Below are positions 8,080 to 17,166 of a DNA stretch of 64,000 nucleotides, piece by piece. Position 1 is the first letter of the stretch; each line of letters begins with the position of its first letter. Origin of the DNA: Roseiarcus sp963829505 (lineage in GTDB: Bacteria > Pseudomonadota > Alphaproteobacteria > Rhizobiales > Beijerinckiaceae). The notes below the pieces were generated by a model. The model did not search any database. It had not been told where the DNA came from and worked only from the letters and a program-made list of their open reading frames with translations. The stretch spans positions 186,001 through 250,000 of the forward strand of contig CAWHIL010000001.1 in the NCBI GenBank assembly GCA_963829505.1, given 5' to 3'. The translations under genes were made by a program, and so were the position numbers.

Positions 8080-11000
8080 GGCTTGCGCCCCCCGCGCGGC
8101 AGCGTGATCGTGAAGGCGGTGTAGGCGCCCGCCTCCGTTGCGACCTCGATCGTCCCGCCGTGCTGCTTGACGATGATGTCGTGCGACAGCGACAGGCCGA
8201 GCCCCGTCCCCTCGCCCGCGGGCTTGGTGGTGAAAAATGGATTGAACATTTTTGCTTTCACGTCTTCCGGGATCCCCGTCCCATTATCGCGAATGACGAT
8301 TTCGACGCTGTGACCGAGGTCGCGCGTCGCGGCGTAGACAGTCGGTTCGTAGGCAGCCCCGTTCCCCGCCTCCTTCCGCTTGTTCGTCGCGTAAAAAGCG
8401 TTGGAAATCAAGTTCAGGAGCACTCGGGTCATTTCCTGGACGTAGAGCTCCGCCTCGCCCGCCGCCGGATCGAGCGACTTCTCGATCGTCACGTTGAAGC
8501 CGCGCTTCTCGGCGCGGGCGCCGTGATAGGCGAGGTTCAGCGCCTCCTCGACCATGGCGTTGACGTTCGTCGCGCCGCGCTCGCCCGACCCCTCGCGCGA
8601 ATGCAGGAGCATGTTCTTGACGATCGAGTCGGCCCGCTTGCCGTGCGCGACGACCTTGTCGAGGTTGGAATCGATCATTCCGATGAGTTCGTCCGATTCT
8701 CCGCGGCCCGCCTCGTCGAGCGGCGCCTTGTCGAGAATCCCGCGCAATTCGTCCATCAGCTCGCGCGACAGGGCCGAGAAATTGTTGATGAAGTTCAGCG
8801 GGTTCTTGATCTCGTGGGCGATGCCGGCGGTGAGCTGGCCGAGGGAAGCGAGTTTTTCGGACTGGACGAGCCGGTCCTGCGCCTTGCGCAGATCGTCGAG
8901 CGATTGCTCGAGATCGCGCGTGCGCGCCTGCACCTCGTTGAACAGCCGCGCGTTCTCGATGGCGATCACCGCCTGGTCGGCAAAAGTCCTGACGATTTCG
9001 ATCTCGCGGTCGCTGAAGGCGCCCGGCTCGTCGCGCGGCACGCCGAACACGCCGATCGTCCCCCGCTCGCCGATCAAGGGAACCCATAGCCCGGCGCCGT
9101 AGGGCGCGCGCTTCCTCACTTCCCGCGTGTTCGCGTCGTCGAGCTTCGAGAAGTCGGCGATGTGCACGGCGCGCCCTTCCCGCGCAGCGCGAGCCGGGGG
9201 CGTGTCTCCATCGAGCGACCAGACCGTCGAGGCGAGGTATTCGCGGAGCGCAGCCGGAACATTGCTGTGAAACGCGCTCGCGACCAGGGTGTCGCCTCTT
9301 TGGAGAAAGATCGTGCCGCGGCTGCCGCGTGCGAGTCGGACGGCGGTATCGATCAGCGTCTGCAGGACCGGGTCGAGGTCGAGGACGGATCGGCTGATCA
9401 CCTTGAGCACATCGGCGGTCGCCGTCTGCTGCGCGAGCGACTCCTCGAGGTCGCGCGTCTTCGACTGCACCTCGTCGAACAGGCGCGAATTCTCGATGGC
9501 GATGACCGCCTGGTCGGCGAAGGTTTTGAGAATCTCGACCTGACGCGGCGCATAGGCGCCTGGCGCAAGCCGAGACAGGATGAACACGCCCTCCAGCCGA
9601 TCCTTGCCGATCAGCGGCACGGCGATCAGCGCCCGCGCAAGACTTCCCTGCGCGCCGATCGGCACATGATATTCAGGGTCGGCGAGGATGTCGGGGACCT
9701 GCTCGACCTCCTCGGAAAGGATCACCCGCCCGGCGATCGAGCTTCGTCCAGCGACCGGCGGATGCGCGCGCAGATATTCGGCAAGCCGGGGCCCGTCGAG
9801 CGAGGCGAAGGCGCGATAGGCGAAGCCGTCGCCCTCGCGCACGCAGATCGTGCCCGACTGCGCGCCGTTGAGCTGCACCGCGCTCGAAATCAGCGCGTCG
9901 AGGACGGGTTGCAGATCGAACGCCGAGCGGCTGATGACCTTGAGCACGTCGGCGGTAGCGGTCTGCTGCGCGAGCGATTCCTCGAGGTCGCGGGTCTTGG
10001 CCTGCACTTCCGAGAAGAGGCGGGCGTTTTCGATCGCGATGACAGCCTGGTCGGCGAAGGTCTGGACAATCTGAACCTGCCGATCGGTGAAGAGGCCAGG
10101 TTCGGCGCGCGCCAGCACGAACGCGCCGACCAGGTCGTCGCCGCGCTTCAGGGGGACGCCGAGGAGCGCGCGGTTCTTGATCAGGTCGCGCACCCGAGGA
10201 TCGAATTCAGGGTCGGCGCGAACATCGGCGATGTTCTGCACCTCGCCCGTCAGCAGCACCCGAGGGCCCACCGATCCGCGGCCGGGCAGAAGCGGCGTGT
10301 CACGGAGACGCTGGAAGAGTTCCGGCTCGGCGCCCTCGTCGGTCATTGCTCTGAGCTCGAACCGTTCGCCAGCCTTGAGCAGGATGATCCCGCTGCCCGC
10401 TCCGCACAGGGAAACGGCGGAGGAGGCGAGCGTGTCGAGCACCGTCTGCAGGTCGAACGCCGAGCGGCTGATGACCTTGAGGACGTCCGCGGTCGCCGTC
10501 TGCTGCGCGAGCGATTCCTCGAGGTCGCGGGTCTTGGCCTGCACCTCGCCGAAAAGGCGCGCGTTCTCGATGGCGATGACCGCCTGGTCGGCGAAGGTCT
10601 GGACGACTTCGATCTCGCGCTCGCTGAAGGCGCCCGGGTCGTTACGCGGGACGCCGAAGACGCCGATCGGCCCGGCTTCGCCCATCAGTGGCACCCAGAG
10701 GCCGGCGCCGTACGGCGCACGCTTCTTCACCTCCTGCGTCGTCTGATCGTCGAGGATGGTGAAGTCGGGAACATGCACCACCCGCTGTTCGCGGAGCGCC
10801 TGGCAGAAGGGCGTGTCGGCGTCGAACGGCCAGCGGGTCGAGGCGAGATATTGACGCAGTTCGGCGGGGACGTTGCTGGTGAATCCGCTCGCGACCAGCG
10901 CGTCGCCGTCCTTGAGGTGGATCGCGCCCCGGCTACCCCGCGCGAGGCGCACGGCGTTGTCGATGAGCGTCTGAAGCACGGAGTCCCGATCGAAGGCCGA

Positions 11001-11414
11001 GCGGCCGATGACCTTCAGCACGTCCGCCGTCGCCGTCTGCTGGGCAAGCGATTCTTCGAGGTCGCGCGTCTTTGCCTGCACCTCTTCGAAGAGGCGCGCG
11101 TTCTCGATGGCGATCACCGCCTGGTCGGCGAAGGTTTGCACGAGCTCGATCTGGCGGGGCGAATAGGCGCCCACTGCCCGCCGCGCCAGCGCGAACGCGC
11201 CGATCGGCTCGCCGTCGCGCATCAGCGGCACGCCGAGCATGGCCCTGACGTCGCCGACGCGCGCTGCTTCCTTTTCGGCATAATCAGGGTCGGTCCAGGC
11301 GTCGGCGATCTCAACGGTGCGATTCTCGAGCGCCACGCGTCCGACCAGAGTCCCGCGGCCGGCCCGGATCTCGGTCGCCCGCTCGTGTTCGCGATAGGCG
11401 GGATCGACATCCAT
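8076..11414 (-). CDS. C-terminal fragment of the GAF kinase: four complete GAF domains, HisKA and HATPase
   Basis: A 1112-aa open frame carrying the end of GAF 10, all of GAF 11-14 and the kinase core. The dimerisation/phosphotransfer helix is SEKLASLGQLTAGIAHEIKNPLNF, with the phospho-accepting His in AHEIKNP at about residue 865. The ATP-binding domain has NLISNAFYAT (N box), IRDNGTGIPEDV (G1), FNPFFTTKPAGEGTGLGLSLS (F and G2 boxes). GAF 11 and GAF 14 are close duplicates (both contain VRLARGSRG and RAPYGAGLWVPL). The ATG at 11414 is only the first in-frame start after a frameshift and falls inside a GAF domain, so it is probably not a natural start. The stop overlaps the receiver gene by four bases. 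Confidence 0.85.
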   Translation of the reverse strand: MDVDPAYREHERATEIRAGRGTLVGRVALENRTVEIADAWTDPDYAEKEAARVGDVRAMLGVPLMRDGEPIGAFALARRAVGAYSPRQIELVQTFADQAVIAIENARLFEEVQAKTRDLEESLAQQTATADVLKVIGRSAFDRDSVLQTLIDNAVRLARGSRGAIHLKDGDALVASGFTSNVPAELRQYLASTRWPFDADTPFCQALREQRVVHVPDFTILDDQTTQEVKKRAPYGAGLWVPLMGEAGPIGVFGVPRNDPGAFSEREIEVVQTFADQAVIAIENARLFGEVQAKTRDLEESLAQQTATADVLKVISRSAFDLQTVLDTLASSAVSLCGAGSGIILLKAGERFELRAMTDEGAEPELFQRLRDTPLLPGRGSVGPRVLLTGEVQNIADVRADPEFDPRVRDLIKNRALLGVPLKRGDDLVGAFVLARAEPGLFTDRQVQIVQTFADQAVIAIENARLFSEVQAKTRDLEESLAQQTATADVLKVISRSAFDLQPVLDALISSAVQLNGAQSGTICVREGDGFAYRAFASLDGPRLAEYLRAHPPVAGRSSIAGRVILSEEVEQVPDILADPEYHVPIGAQGSLARALIAVPLIGKDRLEGVFILSRLAPGAYAPRQVEILKTFADQAVIAIENSRLFDEVQSKTRDLEESLAQQTATADVLKVISRSVLDLDPVLQTLIDTAVRLARGSRGTIFLQRGDTLVASAFHSNVPAALREYLASTVWSLDGDTPPARAAREGRAVHIADFSKLDDANTREVRKRAPYGAGLWVPLIGERGTIGVFGVPRDEPGAFSDREIEIVRTFADQAVIAIENARLFNEVQARTRDLEQSLDDLRKAQDRLVQSEKLASLGQLTAGIAHEIKNPLNFINNFSALSRELMDELRGILDKAPLDEAGRGESDELIGMIDSNLDKVVAHGKRADSIVKNMLLHSREGSGERGATNVNAMVEEALNLAYHGARAEKRGFNVTIEKSLDPAAGEAELYVQEMTRVLLNLISNAFYATNKRKEAGNGAAYEPTVYAATRDLGHSVEIVIRDNGTGIPEDVKAKMFNPFFTTKPAGEGTGLGLSLSHDIIVKQHGGTIEVATEAGAYTAFTITLPRGGRKP

Positions 11415-12090
11415 CTGGCTCGCGGCGTACCGATAGACGTCTCCGTGTCGGCGAAAAATCTGGCCGTGACTTCGCGTCGCAGAGCCGCACCGCCGTCGAG
11501 ATGAGCGTTTCGAGCACAGTGTCCAGATCGAAAGCCGTCCGGCTGATCGCCTTGAGGACGTCGGCGGTCGCCGTCTGCTGGGCGAGCGACTCTTCCACGT
11601 CGCGGGTCTTGGCTTGCACCTCGCCGAAGAGGCGCGCGTTCTCGATCGCGATCACCGCCTGGTCGGCGAAGGTCCGTAGAAGTTTCCGCTCACGCGTTGC
11701 GAATGTCGCGCCCGGCGCGCGGGTCACGCCGAGCGTGCCGACGAGGCGCCCGTTCCAGACCATGCGGGTGATCAGGACGGCGAAGTTGCCGTGCCGTTCG
11801 GCGATCGCCCGCATGGTCGGCGGCGCGGAGGACGCGCCGAGCACGTCGGCAAGCTCGAACTGCTGCGCAGCCTCGTCGGCGACGGCGAGCGCCGTCTCGC
11901 CGACGGGGGCGGGAAAGATCCCCTCGAAGTCGAAGGACCTCGCGGCGCGGTGCGCGGCGACCCGCATCAGACCGTCGCCCGGCGTCAGCCAGACGCCGAT
12001 GAGGTCGTGCGGCATGAGATTGGCGAGAGAGTCGACGATGCGGTCGAACACCGGCTGCGCGTCGGCCATCGAGGCGCCGATCGCCTGCAA
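11311..12090 (-). CDS. Middle fragment of the GAF kinase: GAF 9 and start of GAF 10
   Basis: A 259-aa open frame between the two frameshifts. Residues 1-145 form one GAF domain (VFDRIVDSLANLMPHDLIGVWL to FADQAVIAIENARLF). The linker and start of the next GAF follow, up to LCDAKS. The remaining residues, from about 200 on, are arginine-rich out-of-frame sequence. The fragment has no credible independent start and is best read as part of the joined kinase. Confidence 0.6.
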   Translation of the reverse strand: MQAIGASMADAQPVFDRIVDSLANLMPHDLIGVWLTPGDGLMRVAAHRAARSFDFEGIFPAPVGETALAVADEAAQQFELADVLGASSAPPTMRAIAERHGNFAVLITRMVWNGRLVGTLGVTRAPGATFATRERKLLRTFADQAVIAIENARLFGEVQAKTRDVEESLAQQTATADVLKAISRTAFDLDTVLETLISTAVRLCDAKSRPDFSPTRRRLSVRREPDGCRSRLSRTRAGDRDPGRPRDSGRTRGARESHR

Positions 12091-12127
12091 GACCCCCGAG
12101 GTTGCGATCTGATCTTCCAGCGCCTCC

Positions 12128-15100
12128 TCAACGTCGCGAAGTCTTGGCCTGCGTCTCGTTGAAGAGCCGCGCGTTCTGGATGGCGATCGCCGCCTGGTCG
12201 GCGAAACCCTTCAGAAGCGAGAGCTCCCGCTCGCTGAAGGGGCGCGGCGGCTTGCGCATGATCGCGACCGAGCCCAGTCCGCGATCCTCCCAGAGCATCG
12301 GCGCGAAGGCGATCGACAAATTGCCGCTTCGACGCATCCGTTCGCGGAGCGCCGGCGATGCGTCGGGATCCGCGAGCGCGTCGGGGATATGATAGACGCT
12401 CCGCTCGCGGATGACTTGACCCGTGCGGCTCTCCTCGAGCGTCGACACGTCGTCGCGCGCGGTTGCGAACATCTGCCCGCGCGACGCGGCCTGGCGGACC
12501 ATCCCGTCTTCGCCAACCAGGAAGATGCAGACCTCATCCGTTCCGAACAGGCGCTGGCAGGCCTCGAGGATGTGTTCGAAAACCGGCGCCGTGTCCGCCA
12601 CCGACTTGCTGATCGCGTCGAGCACGTCGGCCGACGCCCTTTGGTGCTCCAGCGCCTCCTGCGTCTCGTTGAAGAGGCGCGCGTTCTCGATGGCGATCAG
12701 CGCCTGGTCGCGGAACGATTCGGCCTGGGCGACTTCCTTGGGCCCGAAGCTGTTGGGCCGATTTCCCACCAACCCCAGCACGCCGATGCATTCGTCCTCG
12801 CGCATGAGCGGCATGTAAATCGCGGACTTGGCGCCCAATTGGTCCTGGACCACGCGCTCGTGCGGCGGCAGGTCGATCAAAGACCAGTCGGGCAAATGCA
12901 GCGTCTGCTTGTCGAGAATCGCGCGCGAGGGGAAATTGGCTTTTTCGTCGATCGGTATCCGGAAGGGGGGATCGAAGTGCTCACGCAGGCCGTCGGCGGT
13001 GGCGCTGGCGGCGGCGTAGAAGCTGTCCCCGTCGCGGATGAGCGTTCCTGCGAAATCGCATTTGAGGACGCGGACGGCGGTCAGGACGATGCGTTCGAAC
13101 ACGGGGCGCGCGTCGGTCGGCGACTGGCTGATGACGCGCAGGATTTCCGCCGTCGCCGTCTGCCGCTCCAGCGCTTCCTGCGTCTCGTTGAAGAGCCGCG
13201 CGTTCTCGATGGCGATCATCGCCTGGTCGCGGAACAATTCGGCCTGGGCGATCTCCTTCGGGCCGAACAGGTTGGGCCTTGTCCCACCGACGCCGATGAC
13301 GCCGACGCACTCGCTCTCGCGCATAAGCGGCAGCCAGAGCCCGCAGTTTATGCCTAGGGCCGCCCGGATGCCCTTCTCGTGTTCGGGCAAATCGGCGACG
13401 GACCAGTCGGGCACATAGAGCGTCTCGCCCGACAGGATGGCGCGCGCGGGAAAATTGTGGGCCGCGTCCAGCGGCGTTCGACCGGGAAGCTGCGGCAACA
13501 ATCCCTGTCCCATGGCCCCCGCGGCTGACACGACCCCGTCGCCGTCGCGGAGCAGGACGAACGCGCCTTCGCAGCGCAGCGAACGAACGGCGGCCAGCAC
13601 GATGGCCTCGAACACGGGCCGCGCGTCGGTCGGCGACTGGCTGATGACGCGCAGGATGTCCGACGTCGCCGTCTGCTGCGCCAGCGCCTCTTCGAGGTCA
13701 CGGGTCTTGGCCTGCACCTCCCCGAAGAGGCGCGCGTTCTCGATGGCGATCGCCGCCTGGTCGGCGAAGGTCTGCGTCAGCTTGATCTGGCTCTCGGTGA
13801 ACGGCTCGGGCTCGGGCCGGGCGTGGCCGAAAATGCCGACCAGTTCGCCCTCGCGCATCAGCGGAACGACAATGATCGCGCGATATCCGGCCGAGCGTGC
13901 GGCATCCCTGTAGAGATATTCCGGATCGGTCCAGGCGTCGGCGAAATGGGCGACCTCGCCCGGCCGCGCCTTTCGCCGCGAATGCAGAGGGTAGCGGACG
14001 GGAATGGGATTGGCGCGCGCCGCGCGCTCGAACGCCTCCGGCAGGCCGAACTGGGTCACGAGCCGGAAGACGTCGCCGTCGCGCAGGTGCAGCGTCGCCT
14101 GCGTGGCGCGGCAGAGTTCTGCCGACGCCTCGAGGATCGCGAGCGCGGCGACGTCGAGGTCGAACGCCGAGCGGCTGATGATCTTGAGCACGTCCGCCGT
14201 CGCCGTCTGCTGCGCAAGCGACTCTTCGAGGTCGCGGGTCTTCGCCTGCACCTCCTCGAACAGCCGCGCGTTCTCGATCGCGATGACGGCCTGGTCGGCG
14301 AAGGTCTGCACCAGCTCGATCTGTCGTTCGTTGAACGGCCGCACGGTCTGACGCGTGAGGACAAAGACGCCGACCGGCTCGCCGTCGCGTAGCAGCGGCA
14401 CGCCGAGGTTGGTGCGATAGTCGCCGAGGCGCTGATATTCGTTCGCCCGGTACTCCGGATCCGCGAGCACGTCGGGAATGTGGACCGGAGCTTTGTCGCG
14501 CGCGGCGCGCGATGTCGCGCTGCCCCCGCCGGCCGCGAACGGATGCGCCTTGGCGTAGACGACGAGCTCATCGGGAAAGCCGTAATTCGACGCCCAATGG
14601 TAGAGATCGCCGCGACGCTGAAAGATGCAGCCCTTCTCGGCCTCGCACAGCTTCGCGGCAGATTGCGTCAGCGTATCGAGGACCGTCTGCAGGTCGAACG
14701 CCGAGCGGCTGATGACCTTCAGGACATCCGCCGTCGCCGTCTGCTGCGCGAGTGACTCCTCGAGGTCGCGCGTACGCGCCTGAACCTCCCCGAACAAGCG
14801 CGCGTTCTCGATCGCGATTACCGCCTGGTCGGCGAAGGTCTGCAGGAGCGCGACGTCGTCGGAGGCGAACAGGCCCGGCTCCTTGCGAGTGACGCTGATG
14901 AAGCCGACGGCGATCCCTTGCTGCATCACCGGAACGAACACATTCGCGCGATACCCGCGCAGCCGCGCAACGTGCCGCAATGGCTCGGGTTCGTTCTCGG
15001 TCTCGGGAATCTGAACGATCTCGCCTTCGCGGAGCGGCGCGCCGAAGGCGAATTCGCGGAACGGACGCGACTGGAGCGCTTGAAGCGCGGCGTCGGCCTC

Positions 15101-16471
15101 TGGGTCGGCGCGCGTGAAGGCCGCGAGATGCGCAGTTTCGCCCTCGAACCACCAGACCGCGGTCGAGAAGCCGCCGAGCAGCTGTTTCGCGCTCTCCGCG
15201 ATGCTCTCGAACACAGGAGCGGCGTTGGCGGGCGAAGCGGCGATGACTTTGAGGACCTCCGCTGTCGCGGTCTGGCGCTCGAGCGCGCGCTGCGTCTCTT
15301 CGAACAGCCGCGCGTTCTGGATCGCGATCGCCGCCTGGTCGGCGAAGCTCTGGGCGAGCGCGATTTCCTTGTCCGTGAAGGGTTTCTTCGGCTTGCGCGA
15401 AACGACGATCGAGCCAATGCCGCGATCCTCGAGCAGCATCGGCGCATAGAGCACCGTCAGACCGCCTGCGGCCCTCACCGTCGCCCGGTGATGCTCGGGG
15501 AAGTCGGGCCGGTCGGCGAGGTCCGGAAAATGAACCGGGCGGCGCTCGGCGATTGCTTGCCCGGTCGAGCTTCCGGCGAGCGGCTGATCGTCGCGCCCCC
15601 AGTCGCCGCCCGTCCATCCGCGCTGCGCCGCTCCCTTCACCCGGTCGCCTTCGACGAGATAAATGGCGACCATCTCGAGACCGAGCAGCCGCCGGCAGGA
15701 ATCAAGGATGGCCTCGAAGACCGGCGCGACGTCGGAAACCGACCGGCTGATGACCTTGAGCACGTCGGCGGTCGCAGTCTGCCGTTCGAGCGCCTCCTGC
15801 GTCTCTTTGAAGAGGCGCGCGTTGTCGATGGCGATCACAGCCTGGTCGGCGAAGGTCTGCAGGAGTTCGACATGATGCGCCGGGAGCGAGCCTTTTTCGC
15901 TTCGCAGCAGCGAAACGACGCCGACCACCCGCCCGAGGCTCGTCATCGGAACCGCCGTAAAGCTCTGGCCGAGCCCGCCGCGAATGAACGCCTCGCGAAG
16001 GTAGGGCGGCATGGACTCGAGGTCGGCGAAGTCGAGCGGCTTTCGTGCGTCCTCGGTCCGGGCGTAGACGGATTCGGAGTAAGGCCGCGGATAGAGCGCC
16101 ACGACCGCCGTTTCCTCCGCCGCCGTCGCGAACGAAGTGTGAGCGGCCAGGTGGATCATGCCGTCGACGACGCGAAAGACAAAGGCGGACTTCGCTCCGA
16201 CCAGCTTCTTCGCGCTCGCCGCGATCGCGTCGAACACCGGCTGCGCGTCCGACGGCGAGGCGGCGATGACTTTCAGAATTTCCGCCGTCGCAGTCTGGCG
16301 CTCGCGCGCTTCGGCGAGTTCGCGGTCGCGCTCGGCGAGCGCCGCAAGCAGCGCCTCGGGGGTCTTCGGCTTGGCGGCCGCGCGGGGCGGCTTCGGCGGC
16401 GACGCGGCGGCGCCGCCGGCGCTCGCACCGCGCTTGCGCGACCGCCCGCGCTCGCCCGCCCCGACGGACAT
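12128..16471 (-). CDS. N-terminal fragment of the GAF kinase: eight GAF domains
   Basis: A 1447-aa open frame with a real gene start: ATG preceded by GGGGAGAGGG. A basic, alanine/proline-rich tail (residues 1-45) and a short coiled coil lead into eight GAF domains of about 160-170 residues. They differ in ligand-pocket sequence but share the linker TATAEILKVI...FADQAVIAIENARLF. Two subtypes recur: one ending MREDECIGVLG with SFRDQALIAIENARLF (GAF 6-7), and one with ILEACQRLFG and APMLWEDRGLGS (GAF 2 and 8). This points to repeated internal duplication. The frame ends at ETQAKTSRR because of a one-base disruption; without it, translation continues into the next fragment. Confidence 0.85.
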   Translation of the reverse strand: MSVGAGERGRSRKRGASAGGAAASPPKPPRAAAKPKTPEALLAALAERDRELAEARERQTATAEILKVIAASPSDAQPVFDAIAASAKKLVGAKSAFVFRVVDGMIHLAAHTSFATAAEETAVVALYPRPYSESVYARTEDARKPLDFADLESMPPYLREAFIRGGLGQSFTAVPMTSLGRVVGVVSLLRSEKGSLPAHHVELLQTFADQAVIAIDNARLFKETQEALERQTATADVLKVISRSVSDVAPVFEAILDSCRRLLGLEMVAIYLVEGDRVKGAAQRGWTGGDWGRDDQPLAGSSTGQAIAERRPVHFPDLADRPDFPEHHRATVRAAGGLTVLYAPMLLEDRGIGSIVVSRKPKKPFTDKEIALAQSFADQAAIAIQNARLFEETQRALERQTATAEVLKVIAASPANAAPVFESIAESAKQLLGGFSTAVWWFEGETAHLAAFTRADPEADAALQALQSRPFREFAFGAPLREGEIVQIPETENEPEPLRHVARLRGYRANVFVPVMQQGIAVGFISVTRKEPGLFASDDVALLQTFADQAVIAIENARLFGEVQARTRDLEESLAQQTATADVLKVISRSAFDLQTVLDTLTQSAAKLCEAEKGCIFQRRGDLYHWASNYGFPDELVVYAKAHPFAAGGGSATSRAARDKAPVHIPDVLADPEYRANEYQRLGDYRTNLGVPLLRDGEPVGVFVLTRQTVRPFNERQIELVQTFADQAVIAIENARLFEEVQAKTRDLEESLAQQTATADVLKIISRSAFDLDVAALAILEASAELCRATQATLHLRDGDVFRLVTQFGLPEAFERAARANPIPVRYPLHSRRKARPGEVAHFADAWTDPEYLYRDAARSAGYRAIIVVPLMREGELVGIFGHARPEPEPFTESQIKLTQTFADQAAIAIENARLFGEVQAKTRDLEEALAQQTATSDILRVISQSPTDARPVFEAIVLAAVRSLRCEGAFVLLRDGDGVVSAAGAMGQGLLPQLPGRTPLDAAHNFPARAILSGETLYVPDWSVADLPEHEKGIRAALGINCGLWLPLMRESECVGVIGVGGTRPNLFGPKEIAQAELFRDQAMIAIENARLFNETQEALERQTATAEILRVISQSPTDARPVFERIVLTAVRVLKCDFAGTLIRDGDSFYAAASATADGLREHFDPPFRIPIDEKANFPSRAILDKQTLHLPDWSLIDLPPHERVVQDQLGAKSAIYMPLMREDECIGVLGLVGNRPNSFGPKEVAQAESFRDQALIAIENARLFNETQEALEHQRASADVLDAISKSVADTAPVFEHILEACQRLFGTDEVCIFLVGEDGMVRQAASRGQMFATARDDVSTLEESRTGQVIRERSVYHIPDALADPDASPALRERMRRSGNLSIAFAPMLWEDRGLGSVAIMRKPPRPFSERELSLLKGFADQAAIAIQNARLFNETQAKTSRR

Positions 16472-16842
16472 TCACCCTCTCCCCTGGCGCGCCGCCTCCC
16501 GGATCGCCGCGCTAGCTATCGCACGATGTTTCCCCGGCTTCCACCGGGTAAGACCCAAGGCATTGTCCGGCTTGGGCGCCGGCGGCGACGGCCAGCGGCG
16601 ATGCTCTCTTTAGGGCAGGCTGCTTTTTGGATGAGTGATCGACGCGCGATCGCCCCCTCCACGGGCCTTCGGCCGGTCCCCCTCCCCCGAGAAGCGAAGC
16701 GAAACGGGGGAGGGGGGACCATGCGGCCCCCGGACTGTTGGTCCGGGGGATGGTGGTGGGGAAGTCGCGATGAAATCAAAACGCAACTGGCTCTGGGGCG
16801 CGGGCCGAAACGCGGCCAGAATTCAGATTTACAAAAAACATC
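16472..16842. other. Intergenic region with two strong hairpins; no gene recognised
   Basis: Space between the kinase start and the promoter-like sequence at 16843. It holds the upstream region of the kinase operon and, at 16675-16749, two adjacent palindromes. No open frame with convincing start or family features is present. Confidence 0.5.
16675..16749. repeat. Two adjacent palindromic elements
   Basis: First hairpin: GGTCCCCCTCCCCCG (16675-16689) pairs with CGGGGGAGGGGGGACC (16705-16720) around a 15-base loop. Second: CCCCCGGAC/GTCCGGGGG (16727-16749) around TGTTG. Neither is followed by a T-run. They look like REP-type repeats; a role in ending or stabilising transcripts is possible. 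Confidence 0.65.
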
Positions 16843-16871
16843 TTGAATTGATTTCGCTTTTACGATACATT
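16843..16871 (+). promoter_or_regulatory. Promoter-like sequence for a transcript facing amn
   Basis: In an AT-rich island, TTGAAT (16843-16848) is followed after 17 bases by TACATT (16866-16871). It points right, toward the 3' end of the minus-strand amn gene. A 52-codon ORF with a perfect GGAGG ribosome-binding site begins 29 bases downstream, which supports real expression. Matches to the consensus are partial. Confidence 0.45.
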
Positions 16872-16899
16872 GATCGTCATGGGGATTTGGAGGCGCGCG

Positions 16900-17058
16900 A
16901 TGTCCGACCTGACGAAACCTGCTTTGCGCCGGCGAGCCCCCCGTGCGCTTGAAGCGCGAGATCGAGCAAAGGGAAGCCGCCGATGGATTTTTCCGCCGCC
17001 AACGCCACGCAAGTCCTTGAAAACAAACGAATCCGGGAAGGAAATTGAAGTTTATTGA
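16900..17058 (+). CDS. Small ORF with LKTNESGKE motif (52 aa), unknown
   Basis: An ATG ORF of 52 codons with GGAGG six bases upstream and a promoter-like sequence before it. The product is very basic (KPALRRRAPRALEARDRAKGSRR) and then reads IFPP, six residues, LKTNESGKEIEVY. The same IFPP-N6-LKTNESGKE arrangement occurs in another small ORF at 47586-47825. The six linking residues differ but keep the spacing and one Lys, which hints at selection on protein. The ORF ends inside the GAAG array. I do not recognise a family. It could equally be a by-product of a conserved RNA or DNA element. Confidence 0.4.
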   Translation: MSDLTKPALRRRAPRALEARDRAKGSRRWIFPPPTPRKSLKTNESGKEIEVY

Positions 17059-17134
17059 AGCAAATTGAAGGAATTGGAACGGCGTTTTGAAGCGTTTGGA
17101 AGCCTTTTGCAGCCTTATTGAAGCCTTTGGAAGC
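17017..17134 (+). repeat. Core repeat plus 10-bp-phased GAAG array, copy 1
   Basis: A core, GAAAACAAACGAATCCGGG (17019-17037), identical to that at 47.68 kb, is followed by GAAG-type words whose first bases fall at 17037, 17047, 17057, 17067, 17077 (GAAC), 17089, 17099, 17109 (GCAG), 17120 and 17130. The spacing is therefore 10 bp almost throughout. The array ends 34 bases before the stop of the facing amn gene. Confidence 0.8.
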
Positions 17135-17166
17135 GTTCTGACGCCGCAAATCGAGCCTCCGGCCCG

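Larger units (their letters stand above)
8076..16471 (-). pseudogene. Giant 14-GAF-domain sensor histidine kinase, one gene interrupted by two frameshifts
   Basis: Three successive open frames on the minus strand (16471-12128, 12090-11311, 11414-8076) make sense only as one gene of about 8.4 kb, roughly 2,800 residues. At about 12147 the frame reads ETQAKTSRR-stop, but skipping one base gives ETQAKTRDVEEALEDQIATSGVLQAIGAS, continuing straight into the next fragment. At about 11460 the frame LCDAKSRPDF becomes LCDAKSGQIFRRHGDVYRY when one base is skipped. The joined protein has 14 GAF domains separated by near-identical linkers (FADQAVIAIENARLF, EVQAKTRDLEESLAQQ), then HisKA and HATPase. No transmembrane segment is seen, so it is a soluble sensor. 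Both breaks could be sequence errors; if real, the kinase is separated from its first ten sensor domains. Confidence 0.75.

Noticed and set aside
8900..16400. Evenly spaced DNA repeats, considered as a CRISPR or mobile repeat array
   Set aside because: They are the coding sequence of conserved GAF linkers (ADQAVIAIENARLF and TRDLEESLAQQ) about 500 bases apart.
8076..16471. Programmed frameshifting to join the kinase fragments
   Set aside because: The two sites share no slippery sequence or nearby structure that I can see, and three unrelated genes in the window have the same kind of break, which points to error or mutation.
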